From NCBI RefSeq assembly GCF_001029505.1, contig NZ_LEKH01000006.1, positions 62,001 through 126,000 on the forward strand: a stretch of 64,000 nucleotides of DNA. Reading direction: 5' to 3'. The notes under the pieces were generated by a model. The model made no database searches. It was not told where the DNA came from and saw nothing but the letters and a program-made list of their open reading frames with translations. This document shows, in pieces, positions 51,856-62,095 of the stretch. The stretch comes from Rubrobacter aplysinae. Lineage in GTDB: Bacteria; Actinomycetota; Rubrobacteria; Rubrobacterales; Rubrobacteraceae. Positions within the stretch are counted from its first letter, which is position 1. Each line of letters begins with the position of its first letter. Position numbers and translations under genes: made by a program.

Positions 51856-52352
51856 CCGGCCTCCCTATCCTCCGTATTCTCTGCATCAGAGAGACGCCGG
51901 GCGGCGGGGCCGGAGATCTCGACCCGCCGCGTCGTGGCGGTCTCGTGCGAGAGCCGGACGACGGTCGGCTCCGCGAGCAGCGCGAGCGCGGGCTCGGCCC
52001 ACTCCACGAACGCCACGGCGTCCGGACGGAGGTGCTCGTCCAGGTCGAGCGCGTCGTACGGGTCGAGGCCCTCCAGCCGGTACAGATCCAGATGCTCCAC
52101 GGCGAGCCGCCTGCCTCCGCGCCCACCCCGGTAGGCCCGGGCCAGCTGGTAGGTCGGGCTCGTCACCTCTTCCTCCACACCCAGGGCGTGGGCGGCCGCG
52201 CGCACGAAGGTGGTCTTGCCAGCCCCCACCTCGCCGGAGAGGACGACCGCGTCGCCCGGCGCCAGCACGCGGGCAAGGTCTCGGGCGAGGCGCGAAAGCG
52301 CGGCCTCGTCCACACCCTGGCGCAGTATCGTGGGTCCGGGGAGCTCCCCCAC
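51849..52352 (-). CDS. tsaE: t6A biosynthesis ATPase TsaE
   Basis: The 167-residue P-loop protein has Ser-Gly-Glu-Val-Gly-Ala-Gly-Lys-Thr-Thr (39-48), Ser-Pro-Thr-Tyr near 78, and His-Leu-Asp-Leu-Tyr-Arg-Leu near 104. TsaE is the ATPase that resets the TsaB-TsaD complex. It starts with GTG a few bases after the glycosylase stop and overlaps tsaB. Confidence 0.95.
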   Translation of the reverse strand: MGELPGPTILRQGVDEAALSRLARDLARVLAPGDAVVLSGEVGAGKTTFVRAAAHALGVEEEVTSPTYQLARAYRGGRGGRRLAVEHLDLYRLEGLDPYDALDLDEHLRPDAVAFVEWAEPALALLAEPTVVRLSHETATTRRVEISGPAARRLSDAENTEDREAGC

Positions 52353-52358
52353 GGACTT

Positions 52359-52991
52359 TTAGAAGAGCTCCGGCTGCGCGGGCTCTCTGGCTCCGGTCTC
52401 GCCGCCGGGGATGTTCAGGGTGCCATAGGTGGCCGGGCGTTCGGCGGAGAGGAGCTCCGGCAGACGCCCGAAGTCCGATAGCAGGAGGGCCCGGTCGGCC
52501 GGGGTGTAGAGCGCCCGCGGCAGCGAGAGAGTCGGGAAGACGAACCGGCCGTCCAGCGGCACGGCCCGGCCCCGGATGCGGGACACGGCCTCCTTGCGGC
52601 CCGTGAGCAGCCGGCTCGCGAGGTCCCCGAGCGCGAGGACGACCTTCGGATCTACCGCCGCCAGCTGGCTCATCAGGTACTCGCGGCAGGAGTTGATCTC
52701 GGCCGGCTTCGGCCCTCTTGGCGGGGTGCCGGGCGGCCGGCACTTGACGAGCGTGGTCAGGTAGGCCCGGTCCCGGCCCAGCCCGATAGAGCCAAGCAGC
52801 CGGTCGAGCAGCATCCCGGACGCCCCCTGGAAGGTCCGGCCCTCGCGGTCCTCATTGAAGCCCGGTGCCTCTCCGACCACGAACAGCTCCGCGTTTAGCG
52901 GGCCCTCACCGAAGACCACCTGGCTCCGGCTGTGGCACAGACCGCACCGCCTGCAACCCAGGGCCTCCTTCTGGGCCTCCGCGAAGTCCAA
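52359..52991 (-). CDS. Type 4 uracil-DNA glycosylase
   Basis: This 210-residue enzyme removes uracil from DNA. It shows Cys-x2-Cys near residue 14 (Cys-Arg-Arg-Cys-Gly-Leu-Cys), Gly-Glu-Ala-Pro-Gly-Phe-Asn-Glu-Asp near 41 with the family 4 Gly-Glu-Ala-Pro-Gly motif, Arg-Thr-Phe-Gln-Gly-Ala-Ser-Gly, and later cysteines (Lys-Cys-Arg-Pro-Pro and Ser-Cys-Arg) to complete a [4Fe-4S] cluster. It is the second uracil-DNA glycosylase of the window, and of a different family from the type 5 one. It is followed by tsaE after six bases. Confidence 0.92.
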   Translation of the reverse strand: MDFAEAQKEALGCRRCGLCHSRSQVVFGEGPLNAELFVVGEAPGFNEDREGRTFQGASGMLLDRLLGSIGLGRDRAYLTTLVKCRPPGTPPRGPKPAEINSCREYLMSQLAAVDPKVVLALGDLASRLLTGRKEAVSRIRGRAVPLDGRFVFPTLSLPRALYTPADRALLLSDFGRLPELLSAERPATYGTLNIPGGETGAREPAQPELF

Positions 52992-53000
52992 GGATACGCC

Positions 53001-53204
53001 TTAGATCTCGTCGGACTCTGGCAGGAAGTAGCCTAGGGCCACGTAAGCCCCGCCGACGATCAAGGTGCCGGGCCCGGGGATGAAGATCACCGCCGCCACC
53101 GTCGCCAGCCGGACCCAGACGGAGGCCACGCCCATCTCCCGGGCTATGCCGCCGCAGACGCCCATGATCCAACGGTCGCTCTTGGACCTCTTCAGTCCGC
53201 CCAT
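53001..53204 (-). CDS. PspC domain protein
   Basis: The 67-residue protein is a single PspC domain: Ile-Met-Gly-Val-Cys-Gly-Gly-Ile-Ala near residue 12, one helix around 25-55, then Gly-Tyr-Phe-Leu-Pro-Glu. PspC-type proteins act in envelope-stress responses at the membrane. ATG follows GGAGGTGTGGAG. It lies between panC and the uracil-DNA glycosylase, nine bases from the latter, and may be cotranscribed. Confidence 0.9.
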   Translation of the reverse strand: MGGLKRSKSDRWIMGVCGGIAREMGVASVWVRLATVAAVIFIPGPGTLIVGGAYVALGYFLPESDEI

Positions 53205-53235
53205 GAGATCTCCACACCTCCCGTGATTCCGTAAC

Positions 53236-53262
53236 TTCTCATAATTCTCATTACTCTCATTA
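53236..53262. repeat. Three 9-bp tandem repeats upstream of the PspC gene
   Basis: TTCTCATAA, TTCTCATTA and CTCTCATTA follow one another. They lie 32 bases upstream of the PspC start, within the likely promoter region. Confidence 0.55.
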
Positions 53263-53341
53263 CTTCCCTCACGACTTTTCGTAATCCACCGGGGCCGACC
53301 GGAGCCGGTAGGCGTTACGGTCGTCTCTACAGTCTCTCAGT

Positions 53342-54241
53342 CTATAACAGCGGTGATTGGACCGCTTTCTCCGGCTCTAGCCGGACGACCACGTTGTCTA
53401 TGAGCCGGGTGTCGCCGGCCTTTGCGGCGCAGGAGAGCAGTATCGCCCGCGTGCCGTCCGCGGCGTCTCCCAGGCTCTCGGCGTCGGCGGCCGACACGTA
53501 GTCCACCTCCAGGCCCTCTTGTAGGGTGAGATCCCCCTTCACCAGCTCGCGCAGCCTGTGGGCGAGCCGGGCCGGAGGCTCCCCGTCCCCGGCTTGACCG
53601 GCCTCCTCAGCGGCCCGGAGTGCGCGTGGAATCGCCAGGGCCGCCTCGCGCCCGGCGGCGGAGAGGTACACGTTGCGCGAGCTCAGGGCCAGCCCGTCCC
53701 GCTCGCGCACCGTGGGGCAGACCACGAGGCTCGCCGCAAACCCGAGATCCCGCATCATGCGCCGCACCACGACGGCCTGCTGGGCGTCTTTCTGGCCCAT
53801 GTACATCCGGTCCGGCCCGACCACGTTCAGGAGCTTTACGAGCACGGTCGCGACCCCGGCGAAGTGTCCGGGCCGGGATGCGCCTTCGAGCACGTCCTCG
53901 AGGCCCCGCACCCGCACCTCGGTCGTGAAGCCGACCGGATACATCTCCTCGGGGCGGGGCAGGAACACCGCGTCCACCCCGGCCTCCTCGGCCAGCCGAA
54001 GATCACGCTCCTCGTCCCGGGGATAGCGGTCGAGATCCTCCGCCGGACCGAACTGCAGCGGGTTCACGAAGATGGAGACGACCACGGCCCCGCACTCCCG
54101 CCTGGCCCGTCTCACGAGCGAGAGATGCCCCTCGTGCAGGTACCCCATCGTGGGCACCAGCCCCACGGATGACTCCCCAACGGCTCCGCCGGACTTACCG
54201 GCGAACGACCGCATGTCCCCGGCGTTCCTCAGCACCTCCAT
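53342..54241 (-). CDS. panC: Pantothenate synthetase
   Basis: This enzyme (299 residues) joins pantoate and beta-alanine. It has Pro-Thr-Met-Gly-Tyr-Leu-His-Glu-Gly-His near residue 31, Phe-Val-Asn-Pro-Leu-Gln-Phe-Gly near 58, Tyr-Pro-Arg-Asp, and Gly-Gln-Lys-Asp-Ala-Gln-Gln near 150. ATG at 54241 follows GAGGAG by five bases and is better than the GTG two codons earlier. No panB or panD is adjacent. Confidence 0.95.
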   Translation of the reverse strand: MEVLRNAGDMRSFAGKSGGAVGESSVGLVPTMGYLHEGHLSLVRRARRECGAVVVSIFVNPLQFGPAEDLDRYPRDEERDLRLAEEAGVDAVFLPRPEEMYPVGFTTEVRVRGLEDVLEGASRPGHFAGVATVLVKLLNVVGPDRMYMGQKDAQQAVVVRRMMRDLGFAASLVVCPTVRERDGLALSSRNVYLSAAGREAALAIPRALRAAEEAGQAGDGEPPARLAHRLRELVKGDLTLQEGLEVDYVSAADAESLGDAADGTRAILLSCAAKAGDTRLIDNVVVRLEPEKAVQSPLL

Positions 54242-54346
54242 TACCACTCCTCGTCCAACTTGTTAACCTTGTTGACCCTCAACGACCAGCCGTCATGGTC
54301 CTCGACGCCCGGTGGCGCCTGCCCGCAGGGCTCCTCACGGAGCCCT

Positions 54347-55231
54347 TTATGAAGGACCTGTGGCGTCGGTTCGCGGTGTCCGATCCGGAAACATCGCGGC
54401 CGTCTGCGCCAACGCCTCCTCGTCGTCCACCCCGCGGGCCGCCAGTAGCCGCAGGTGGCCCGCCGCGCGGCCCGCATCGGCGTCATCCTCCGGTCTCCCC
54501 CGTCCGAGCCTCCCTGCGAGGGCCCGGTAGTCCGGCGGCATCTGTGCGGCGGGCTCTCTCTCGCCCAGCCGGCGGCTCTCCCGCAGGAAATCCGCACACA
54601 GCTCGCGGTGGCGCTCGACGTGCTCGGGCTTGAGCCTGGCGCCCCGGGCGGCGAGCCGGTCGGCCAGGGAGAGCACCGCGAGCTCCTCGGCGAACGGTCC
54701 GGCCGCCCGAGCCAGCCGCCGCGGCGGGTAGTCCGAGCTCGGGTTGGACATGAAACCTATCTTCAGGTGCAGGGCGGTCAGCGTCACGGCGAGGTCCGTA
54801 TCCCCGGCAGACACCCCGAGCCGGCGGCAGATATCGTGGGCATAGCACGCGCCCAGGGTATCGTGGGCGACGAAGAGCACCCGGCCCTCTATCTCACCCC
54901 GGGTGATGGGCTTCGCAATATCGTGCAGCAGGCCCACCAGCCGCAGCCCGGCGCGTCTCTCGGGCGGTACCCTCGCCCCCAGACTCTCCTCGTCGAGCTC
55001 GCGCTCCACCTCCCGGATGGTCTGCAGTATGTGGCCGAAGGCGTCGAGGTGATGAAAGTCCCCCTGACCCACGCCCCGGGCGAGCCCGAGCTCCGGCACC
55101 GCCTCCAGCACGAGCTCCGGCCGCAGGGGCGGCTCCAGCGCGGCGAAGAGGGCCTGCGCCGGGCCCGACCGGCTCTCGCCAGCTCCGGTTATTCCGGTTA
55201 TTCCGGCTGCGGGGTCTACGGGATGTTCCAA
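54347..55231 (-). CDS. HD domain protein related to the C-terminal part of CCA-adding enzymes
   Basis: The 294-residue protein has a metal-binding HD domain: His-His-Leu-Asp-Ala-Phe-Gly-His near residue 60, Leu-Leu-His-Asp-Ile-Ala-Lys-Pro near 102, His-Asp near 122 and a further Asp. The layout resembles the HD region of tRNA nucleotidyltransferases, but there is no nucleotidyltransferase domain. TTG at 55231 is used for lack of a better start. It is the middle gene between a small membrane protein and panC; the function is not known. Confidence 0.75.
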   Translation of the reverse strand: MEHPVDPAAGITGITGAGESRSGPAQALFAALEPPLRPELVLEAVPELGLARGVGQGDFHHLDAFGHILQTIREVERELDEESLGARVPPERRAGLRLVGLLHDIAKPITRGEIEGRVLFVAHDTLGACYAHDICRRLGVSAGDTDLAVTLTALHLKIGFMSNPSSDYPPRRLARAAGPFAEELAVLSLADRLAARGARLKPEHVERHRELCADFLRESRRLGEREPAAQMPPDYRALAGRLGRGRPEDDADAGRAAGHLRLLAARGVDDEEALAQTAAMFPDRTPRTDATGPS

Positions 55232-55259
55232 GAGGGTCTCACGGGCTCGTTCGACGCGC

Positions 55260-55622
55260 CTAGCGGCGGCGACGGGCCTTCTTGCGGCTGGTGTTCGGGT
55301 TCGGACGGCCCTTCAGGGGCCCGGCCTCCCCGTCGTCTTCCCCGGAGCCCGCGGCGCGCCCGTTACCGGAGCCGCCCTTGCTCTTAGCCTGCTGCGCCCG
55401 CTGTGCCCGCTGCGCTCTCTGGCGCTCGGTAAAGGCCGAGAACAGGGTGAAGATGAAGAAGAAGAACACGGCGTTTATCGCGAGAAACGGCAGCTCCTCG
55501 GGGATCTCGATGCCGAAGCTCTGCGGCCAAATAACGCTCGTAACGTAGACTATGCCGAGCCAGATCAGGGTAAAGATCGTCGCCCGGCGAAAGGCTGATC
55601 TCCAGTTGAGGTCCTTCAACAA
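55260..55622 (-). CDS. Small two-helix membrane protein
   Basis: The protein (120 residues) has two membrane helices (about 14-33 and 46-66), a short Gln/Arg/Ala-rich segment with repeated Gln-Arg-Ala, and a basic tail ending in Arg-Arg-Arg-Arg. I do not recognise a family. TTG at 55622 follows AGGAG by eight bases; an adjacent TTG is equally possible, and the frame is open upstream. It precedes the HD gene by 28 bases. Confidence 0.65.
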   Translation of the reverse strand: MLKDLNWRSAFRRATIFTLIWLGIVYVTSVIWPQSFGIEIPEELPFLAINAVFFFFIFTLFSAFTERQRAQRAQRAQQAKSKGGSGNGRAAGSGEDDGEAGPLKGRPNPNTSRKKARRRR

Positions 55623-55921
55623 CTCCGGGGCTCCTCTCGGTGCAATGGTTCGATACGCAAAGACCAGTCTATCGCACACGGACCCGGCCCAACCTCCCCG
55701 ACCGAAAATCGTGTATGAATTTAAGCATTGGACAATTAGATTGCGCCAAATATAATGTGCGCGTCGGAGTTATCCCGCTGGTTGCGCCGGGAGGTTGCGG
55801 GCGGGGTCAGGCAGGATATCGGGAGGTTTACCGGAAGGTACAGGTTGGAAAGTCGAGGAGTTCAAAGAGTAGCTACGGAGTTCGGACACGGCCCTGTTTG
55901 CGGGGCTGAGGAGGTTTCATA

Positions 55922-56755
55922 GTGGCATTTTTGAAGGTTGGAGAAGAGAACAGCACGCCGGTAGAGCTTTACTACGAGGATCACGGCTCCGGTAGCCCGG
56001 TCGTCCTGATCCACGGCTGGCCGCTCTCGGGGCGGTCGTGGGAGAATCAGGTACCGGCGCTCGTCTCAGCCGGTCACCGGGTAATCACCTATGACCGCCG
56101 GGGCTTCGGGAGCTCGTCCCAGCCGTGGGCCGGCTACGACTACGACACCTTCGCGGCGGACCTCGACGCGTTGCTCACCGAGCTGGACCTCCGGGACGTG
56201 ACGCTCGTCGGGTTCTCGATGGGCAGCGGCGAGGTCGCCCGCTACATCGGCAATTACGGCACCTCTCGCGTCTCGAGGGCCGTGCTCGCCGCCGCGGTGC
56301 CGCCGTATCTGTACCAGAGCGAGGACAACCCCGACGGCGGGCTGGACGACGCCACCATCCAGCAGTTCAAGGACGGTGTGCGCGGCGACCGCATCGCGTT
56401 CCTGGAGGAGTTCACCAAGAACTTCTTTACCGCCGGAGACCGGGACGACCTCGTCAGCGAGCCGAGCCGGCTGTATCACCGCGACATCGCGGCCTTCGCC
56501 TCGCCCAAGGGTACGCTGGACTGCATAGAGGCGTTCGGGCGCACCGACTTCCGCGAGGACCTGGAGAAGTTCGACGTGCCGACCCTCATAATCCACGGCG
56601 ACTCCGACGGCATCGTCCCGTTCGAGGTCAGCGGCCGACGTTCGCACGAGACGATCCCGGACAGCACGCTGGCCCTCATCGAAGGCGCGCCGCACGGCCT
56701 CAACGCCACCCACCCGGAAGATTTCAACCGCGCGCTGCTGGACTTCCTCGGCTAA
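55922..56755 (+). CDS. Alpha/beta hydrolase (non-heme chloroperoxidase/esterase type)
   Basis: The 277-residue protein is an alpha/beta hydrolase. The nucleophile is Ser in Gly-Phe-Ser-Met-Gly-Ser-Gly near residue 100, the acid is Asp in His-Gly-Asp-Ser-Asp near 227, and the base His in Ala-Pro-His-Gly-Leu near 258. His-Gly-Trp-Pro-Leu near 31 is the oxyanion region. The close match to cofactor-free haloperoxidases suggests an esterase or perhydrolase; physiological substrate is unknown. GTG follows GAGGAGG. A terminator follows, then an OhrR-like regulator. Confidence 0.9.
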   Translation: MAFLKVGEENSTPVELYYEDHGSGSPVVLIHGWPLSGRSWENQVPALVSAGHRVITYDRRGFGSSSQPWAGYDYDTFAADLDALLTELDLRDVTLVGFSMGSGEVARYIGNYGTSRVSRAVLAAAVPPYLYQSEDNPDGGLDDATIQQFKDGVRGDRIAFLEEFTKNFFTAGDRDDLVSEPSRLYHRDIAAFASPKGTLDCIEAFGRTDFREDLEKFDVPTLIIHGDSDGIVPFEVSGRRSHETIPDSTLALIEGAPHGLNATHPEDFNRALLDFLG

Positions 56756-56824
56756 CGCCGGGCAGCGCCGGTTAACGTCGGGCGGGGGGTACGGACGCTA
56801 GACGTTACGGCCTCTGTCAGGGGT

Positions 56825-56860
56825 GAGCCGGACCGGGGGAGTAGGTCCGGCTCGCTTTTT
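56825..56860 (+). terminator. Intrinsic terminator after the alpha/beta hydrolase
   Basis: GAGCCGGACC pairs perfectly with GGTCCGGCTC around a nine-base loop, followed by GCTTTTT. It ends transcription of the hydrolase before the OhrR-like gene. Confidence 0.92.
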
Positions 56861-56924
56861 ACGGGGCGAGTATGGTATATGTCGTATATTGGACTATTTG
56901 GAGAAGACATCGGGTAAAGAGAAG

Positions 56925-57356
56925 ATGCTGCAGCCGGAGGACATGCTGTGCTTCGAGCTCCACGCCGCCTCCCGCGCGATGACGGCGGTTTACAGGCCGC
57001 TGCTCGGTGAGCTCGGCCTCACGTATCCCCAGTATCTGGTCATGGTGCTCCTCTGGGATAGCTCGCCCCGGCTGGTAAACGAGCTCGGCCGGGAACTGGA
57101 GCTGGACTCCGGCACCCTGTCTCCGCTACTCAAGCGTCTCGAAGGCTCCGGTCTGGTGCTGCGCCGCCGCCGGGAAGAGGACGAGCGCGAGCTGGAGGTT
57201 ACGCTGACCAGGTCCGGCCGGGAGCTCAAAGAGCGGGCCCGGCACATTCCCGCCGCCATAGAACAGGCCGCGGACCTGGCCCCGGGAGAGATGGAGAAGC
57301 TCGTCGGCAGGCTCGCGAGCCTTAGATCCTCGCTGTACCGGTCTGCCTCCGGGTAA
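56925..57356 (+). CDS. MarR/OhrR family redox-type regulator
   Basis: The protein (143 residues) is a winged-helix MarR regulator. Leu-Cys-Phe-Glu-Leu-His-Ala-Ala-Ser-Arg near residue 8 has the reactive Cys of OhrR, and Leu-Thr-Tyr-Pro-Gln-Tyr-Leu-Val holds the tyrosine that contacts it; Asp-Ser-Gly-Thr-Leu-Ser-Pro-Leu-Leu-Lys-Arg-Leu is the recognition helix. It probably senses organic peroxides through that cysteine. ATG at 56925 is my choice; TTG at 56889 or 56898 would add 9-12 residues. No ohr gene is adjacent. GTATAT/GTATATT repeats at 56875-56889 may be its operator. Confidence 0.85.
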   Translation: MLQPEDMLCFELHAASRAMTAVYRPLLGELGLTYPQYLVMVLLWDSSPRLVNELGRELELDSGTLSPLLKRLEGSGLVLRRRREEDERELEVTLTRSGRELKERARHIPAAIEQAADLAPGEMEKLVGRLASLRSSLYRSASG

Positions 57357-57369
57357 CGGCCGGACCCGG

Positions 57370-58482
57370 CTATCGCCCGATGTAGATCCGCTCGACCCGG
57401 CGGGGGTTTACGCCGGTCGTGATCTCGTAGTTGATCGTGCCCGCCAACCGGCCAAGCTCCTCCGCGCCGACCCTCTCGCCGGCCTGCTCGCCGACCAGCA
57501 CCACCTCGTCGCCGACCTCGACCACGCCGTCAACCCCGAGCACCATCGCATCCATCGTCACCCGCCCGAGCACGGGCCGCCGCTCCCCGCGCACGATCGC
57601 CACCCCGGCGTTCGAGAGCGTGCGGCGGTAGCCCTCGGCGTATCCGGCAGGCACCGTGGCGGCGTACATCGGCTCCTCGGCCCGGAAGGTAAGCCCGTAC
57701 GATACCCCGTCGCCGGGCTCCAGCCGCCGCGTGTCCGCAACGTAGCTGACGAGGCTCATGACCGGACGCAGACCCTCCTCGTGGGGGTCTCCCTCGTCGC
57801 CCTGAGGGTGCATGCCATAGATGGCCACTCCGGGCCGCACGAGGTCGTAGCGGGAGCGGGGATGCCACAGCGTGCCCGCCGAGTTCGCGGCGTGTACGGT
57901 GAGCCCGGCAAAGGAGCCCGCATCCAGAACTTCCTCGAACAGGGCTAGCTGCCGCCGGGTGGAGCCGGAGTCCTCCGGGTCGGAGTCCGCGCAGGCGAGG
58001 TGGGTGTAGACGCCGGTCAGCCGGTCGCCGAGCACGCGCCGCGCCTCCCCCACTTCATCCGGCGCCACACCCCAGCGGTTCATCCCCGTGTTTACCTTGA
58101 GGTGCGCCCGCAGCCCGGGCACCGCGGCGATACGGCGCGCGCTCTGCGGGGAGTGTGCCGTCACCGTGAGGCCCCTGGAGGCGGCGAGCGCGAGCTTCTC
58201 CGGGAGCAGGTCGGTAAAGACTAGGACCGGGGCTCCGATACCGGCGTCCCTGAGCTCCGCGCCCTCCTCGGCGGTCACGACGGCCAGGGAGTCGGCCCCG
58301 GCGGATAGCGCGGCTCGCGCCACCTCCACCGCGCCGTGGCCGTAGGCGTCGGCCTTTACGACCGCCATCAGCCGGGCTCCTCCGGCGCGTCCGATCAGGG
58401 TGCGCACGTTGTGGCGGACCGCAGAGAGGTCTATGCGGGCGGCGGTTCGGGCGGGGCTTTCCCGGAGAGGCTCTCCGGTCAA
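57370..58482 (-). CDS. alr: Alanine racemase
   Basis: This 370-residue PLP enzyme makes D-alanine for peptidoglycan. The PLP lysine is in Val-Val-Lys-Ala-Asp-Ala-Tyr-Gly-His-Gly near residue 43, and the catalytic tyrosine is in Val-Ser-Tyr-Gly-Leu near 266. It starts with TTG overlapping the CBS gene stop (TTGA). It supplies D-alanine for the ddl product encoded 31 kb away. Confidence 0.95.
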   Translation of the reverse strand: MTGEPLRESPARTAARIDLSAVRHNVRTLIGRAGGARLMAVVKADAYGHGAVEVARAALSAGADSLAVVTAEEGAELRDAGIGAPVLVFTDLLPEKLALAASRGLTVTAHSPQSARRIAAVPGLRAHLKVNTGMNRWGVAPDEVGEARRVLGDRLTGVYTHLACADSDPEDSGSTRRQLALFEEVLDAGSFAGLTVHAANSAGTLWHPRSRYDLVRPGVAIYGMHPQGDEGDPHEEGLRPVMSLVSYVADTRRLEPGDGVSYGLTFRAEEPMYAATVPAGYAEGYRRTLSNAGVAIVRGERRPVLGRVTMDAMVLGVDGVVEVGDEVVLVGEQAGERVGAEELGRLAGTINYEITTGVNPRRVERIYIGR

Positions 58483-58958
58483 CTTCCGGGGCTCTTGAGG
58501 TGGAGCTTCAGGATGTCCATGCGGGTTACGACCCCGACGAGGCGGCCCTGGTCCTCCACCGGCAGGATCTTCTTCCGCTCACGCACCATCGCGGTCGCGG
58601 CCTCCGACAGCGCGGCCTCGGGCGGGATTGATACGGTCTCGGCGGTCATCACCTGGCCGACGGCGACGCCCGCGCTCTTTATGGTCTCCTCCTTGTACTC
58701 TCCCCAGTCGCCGAATGGCACCACGCCGCCGAGTATCTCCAGAAAGCCCGGGGTGCGGATATTGGCGTCCTGGAGTATGAGGTCGCCCTCGGTCACGATG
58801 CCCGCGACGGCGCCGTCCTCGACGACCGGCGCGCCGGGGATGCGCCGCTCGGCGAAGAGCCCTATCGCGGTCTCTATGGTGTCGTCCGGCGAGAGCGTCG
58901 GCCAGTCCTCGTGCATGACCTCGCTCACCCGGATGTTACGGACGTCTTGCTCTTCCAC
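58479..58958 (-). CDS. CBS domain pair protein
   Basis: The 159-residue protein consists of two CBS motifs: about residues 8-62 (Val-Met-His-Glu-Asp-Trp to Val-Thr-Glu-Gly-Asp-Leu) and 100-155 (Val-Met-Thr-Ala-Glu-Thr to Val-Thr-Arg-Met-Asp-Ile-Leu-Lys). Such pairs bind adenosine nucleotides and act as sensors. It overlaps alr and may be translated with it. Why a CBS protein sits between nnr and alr is unknown. Confidence 0.92.
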   Translation of the reverse strand: MEEQDVRNIRVSEVMHEDWPTLSPDDTIETAIGLFAERRIPGAPVVEDGAVAGIVTEGDLILQDANIRTPGFLEILGGVVPFGDWGEYKEETIKSAGVAVGQVMTAETVSIPPEAALSEAATAMVRERKKILPVEDQGRLVGVVTRMDILKLHLKSPGS

Positions 58959-59064
58959 TGGCTCTCCCCTCGATTATGAGCTTACGATCCTTTTTTCACG
59001 GCGGGCTCCAGCCCACGATACTACTGCATCCGCCCGAGGCCCCACGGGCCCCGGGGTACAAGAG

Positions 59065-60578
<1,514 letters not shown>

Positions 60579-60582
<4 letters not shown>

Positions 60583-60989
60583 GAGGCTGGGCCGTTTCGC
60601 CGGATCTGGCAGACGGCGACTGCGGAAAGCTCGGAGTGGGTTATGGAGATGGAGATGTCCTCTTCGCGCACCCCGACCAGCTTCGCGAAATCCGAGATCT
60701 TGCCCATCAGCCGCACGTAGGGGGCGCGGCGGCGCTGCCGGATCACCTCTACCCCGTTCCACTGTATGAGGCCGCAGCCCAGCGCCTTGCACACGGCCTC
60801 CTTGGCGGCCCAGCGTCCGGCGTAGTGGCGCTCGTAGAAGCGGTACTTCTCGCAGTAGGAGATCTCATCCCCGGTAAACAGCCTCTGGCGGATACGGGGC
60901 GTTCGCTCCAGGGCGAACTTCATCCGCCCACAGTCCACGACGTCCACCCCGACCTCTGGCACGTAGAAGTTCTCTGGGAGATTTTCCAA
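60579..60989 (-). CDS. acpS: Holo-[acyl-carrier-protein] synthase
   Basis: The 136-residue enzyme adds phosphopantetheine to acyl carrier protein. It has Val-Gly-Val-Asp-Val-Val-Asp near residue 13, Phe-Thr-Gly-Asp-Glu-Ile near 38, and Trp-Ala-Ala-Lys-Glu-Ala-Val near 60, with Ser-Ile-Thr-His-Ser-Glu near the end. It starts at TTG some ten bases after AGGAGCGG. It heads acpS-nnr, as in many Actinobacteria. Confidence 0.92.
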
Positions 60990-61075
60990 GGCGCTCTTCC
61001 GCTCCTGTCGCGGGTTTTACGGGTCATGTTCACGGCGGCCAGCGTCCCACTCAGGTGATGCTCCGCCAAAAGACA

Positions 61076-61081
61076 TATTAT
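61076..61081 (+). promoter_or_regulatory. -10 box of a leaderless promoter for the lipid kinase gene
   Basis: TATTAT ends seven bases before the ATG at 61089. The intervening AGAGG is too close to the ATG to be a normal ribosome-binding site. Confidence 0.5.
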
Positions 61082-61088
61082 AGAGGCC

Positions 61089-61955
61089 ATGACGGCGGTG
61101 ATCATAGGCAACCGGGGCGCGGGCCGGGCGGGGGGCGAGGGCAAGCTGGAACGCTGCGCCGAGATCCTGGAGTCCGGCGGCATAGAGGCCGAGATCTGGC
61201 CCACCGAGTACCCCGAGCACGCCACCGAGCTCGCCGCAAAGGCCGGGGACGGCCTGATCGTGGCCGCCGGCGGCGACGGCACGGTAAACGAGATAATAAA
61301 CGGCATCTCCGCCGAGGCGACCCTGGGCATCCTGCCACTCGGCACAGCCAACGTCCTGGCGCGGGAGCTGGATCTCCCGATGAGGCTGGAGGCCGCGTGC
61401 AAGAGGATCATCCGCGGTCAGACCATCGACATAGACGTCGGGGTGGCGACCGACTGCGAGAGCGTGGAGCGCCGCTTTGCCTGCATGGCGGGCATCGGTT
61501 TCGACGCGAGCGTGATCGGCGAGGTTGACCCTCACATGAAACGCCACCTCAAAACTTCAGCATTCACGCTGACCGCCTTCCAGGTCTATTTCAAGAGCGA
61601 GATGCCAAAGTTCGAGCTCACCCACGGCGACGAGGTATACACCACCCAGTTCGCCATCGTCGCCAACACCAGTCACTACGGCGGCGATTTCAAGGTGATA
61701 GACGAGGTATCTCTAACCAGCGGCGAGCTCTCCGTGGTCAGGGTCGAGAAGGTCGGCTCCCTGCTCCGCCCGGACTACCTGGGACGCATCTTCGCCCGCC
61801 AGCCACTCTCCGGCTTCTCGCCGACGTTCTCCGGCGCGGAGGTTAGCGCGCGCGCCCTGGGCGAGAAAGTCCCCGTGCAGCTCGACGGCGAGATCTGGGG
61901 CTGCCTGCCGATGTCATTCCGCGTCGACCCCTCCAGCCTGCGTGTGATCCGGTGA
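61089..61955 (+). CDS. Diacylglycerol kinase family lipid kinase
   Basis: The 288-residue protein has a DAGK catalytic domain: Asn-Arg-Gly-Ala-Gly near residue 9, Ala-Gly-Gly-Asp-Gly-Thr-Val-Asn-Glu near 61, and Leu-Pro-Leu-Gly-Thr-Ala-Asn near 83. Relatives phosphorylate diacylglycerol or related lipids. The substrate here is not known. It is divergent from acpS, so both face outward from a 99-base region. It stands alone. Confidence 0.9.
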   Translation: MTAVIIGNRGAGRAGGEGKLERCAEILESGGIEAEIWPTEYPEHATELAAKAGDGLIVAAGGDGTVNEIINGISAEATLGILPLGTANVLARELDLPMRLEAACKRIIRGQTIDIDVGVATDCESVERRFACMAGIGFDASVIGEVDPHMKRHLKTSAFTLTAFQVYFKSEMPKFELTHGDEVYTTQFAIVANTSHYGGDFKVIDEVSLTSGELSVVRVEKVGSLLRPDYLGRIFARQPLSGFSPTFSGAEVSARALGEKVPVQLDGEIWGCLPMSFRVDPSSLRVIR

Positions 61956-62095
61956 ATAGATGTCCAGCAGAGAGCAAGGTTCCGAATAAGATCTACACAG
62001 CGCTCGCAGAACGTCTCGAAAACGGGTGGAGAAGGTCTTCAGGCTAACCTCGGAGCTACGCGAAATTGAGAGGTAGACTTCTCGTAAGAAATAAG

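Noticed and set aside
55640-55909. 89-residue plus-strand frame before the alpha/beta hydrolase
   Set aside because: Basic, low-quality sequence overlapping a promoter-like region; no support for coding.
56823-56924. Longer N-terminus for the OhrR-like regulator
   Set aside because: It would be translated from within the intrinsic terminator at 56825-56860.
60583-60792. Longer N-terminus for nnr
   Set aside because: It lies in another frame of acpS, and GTG at 60582 overlaps the acpS stop.
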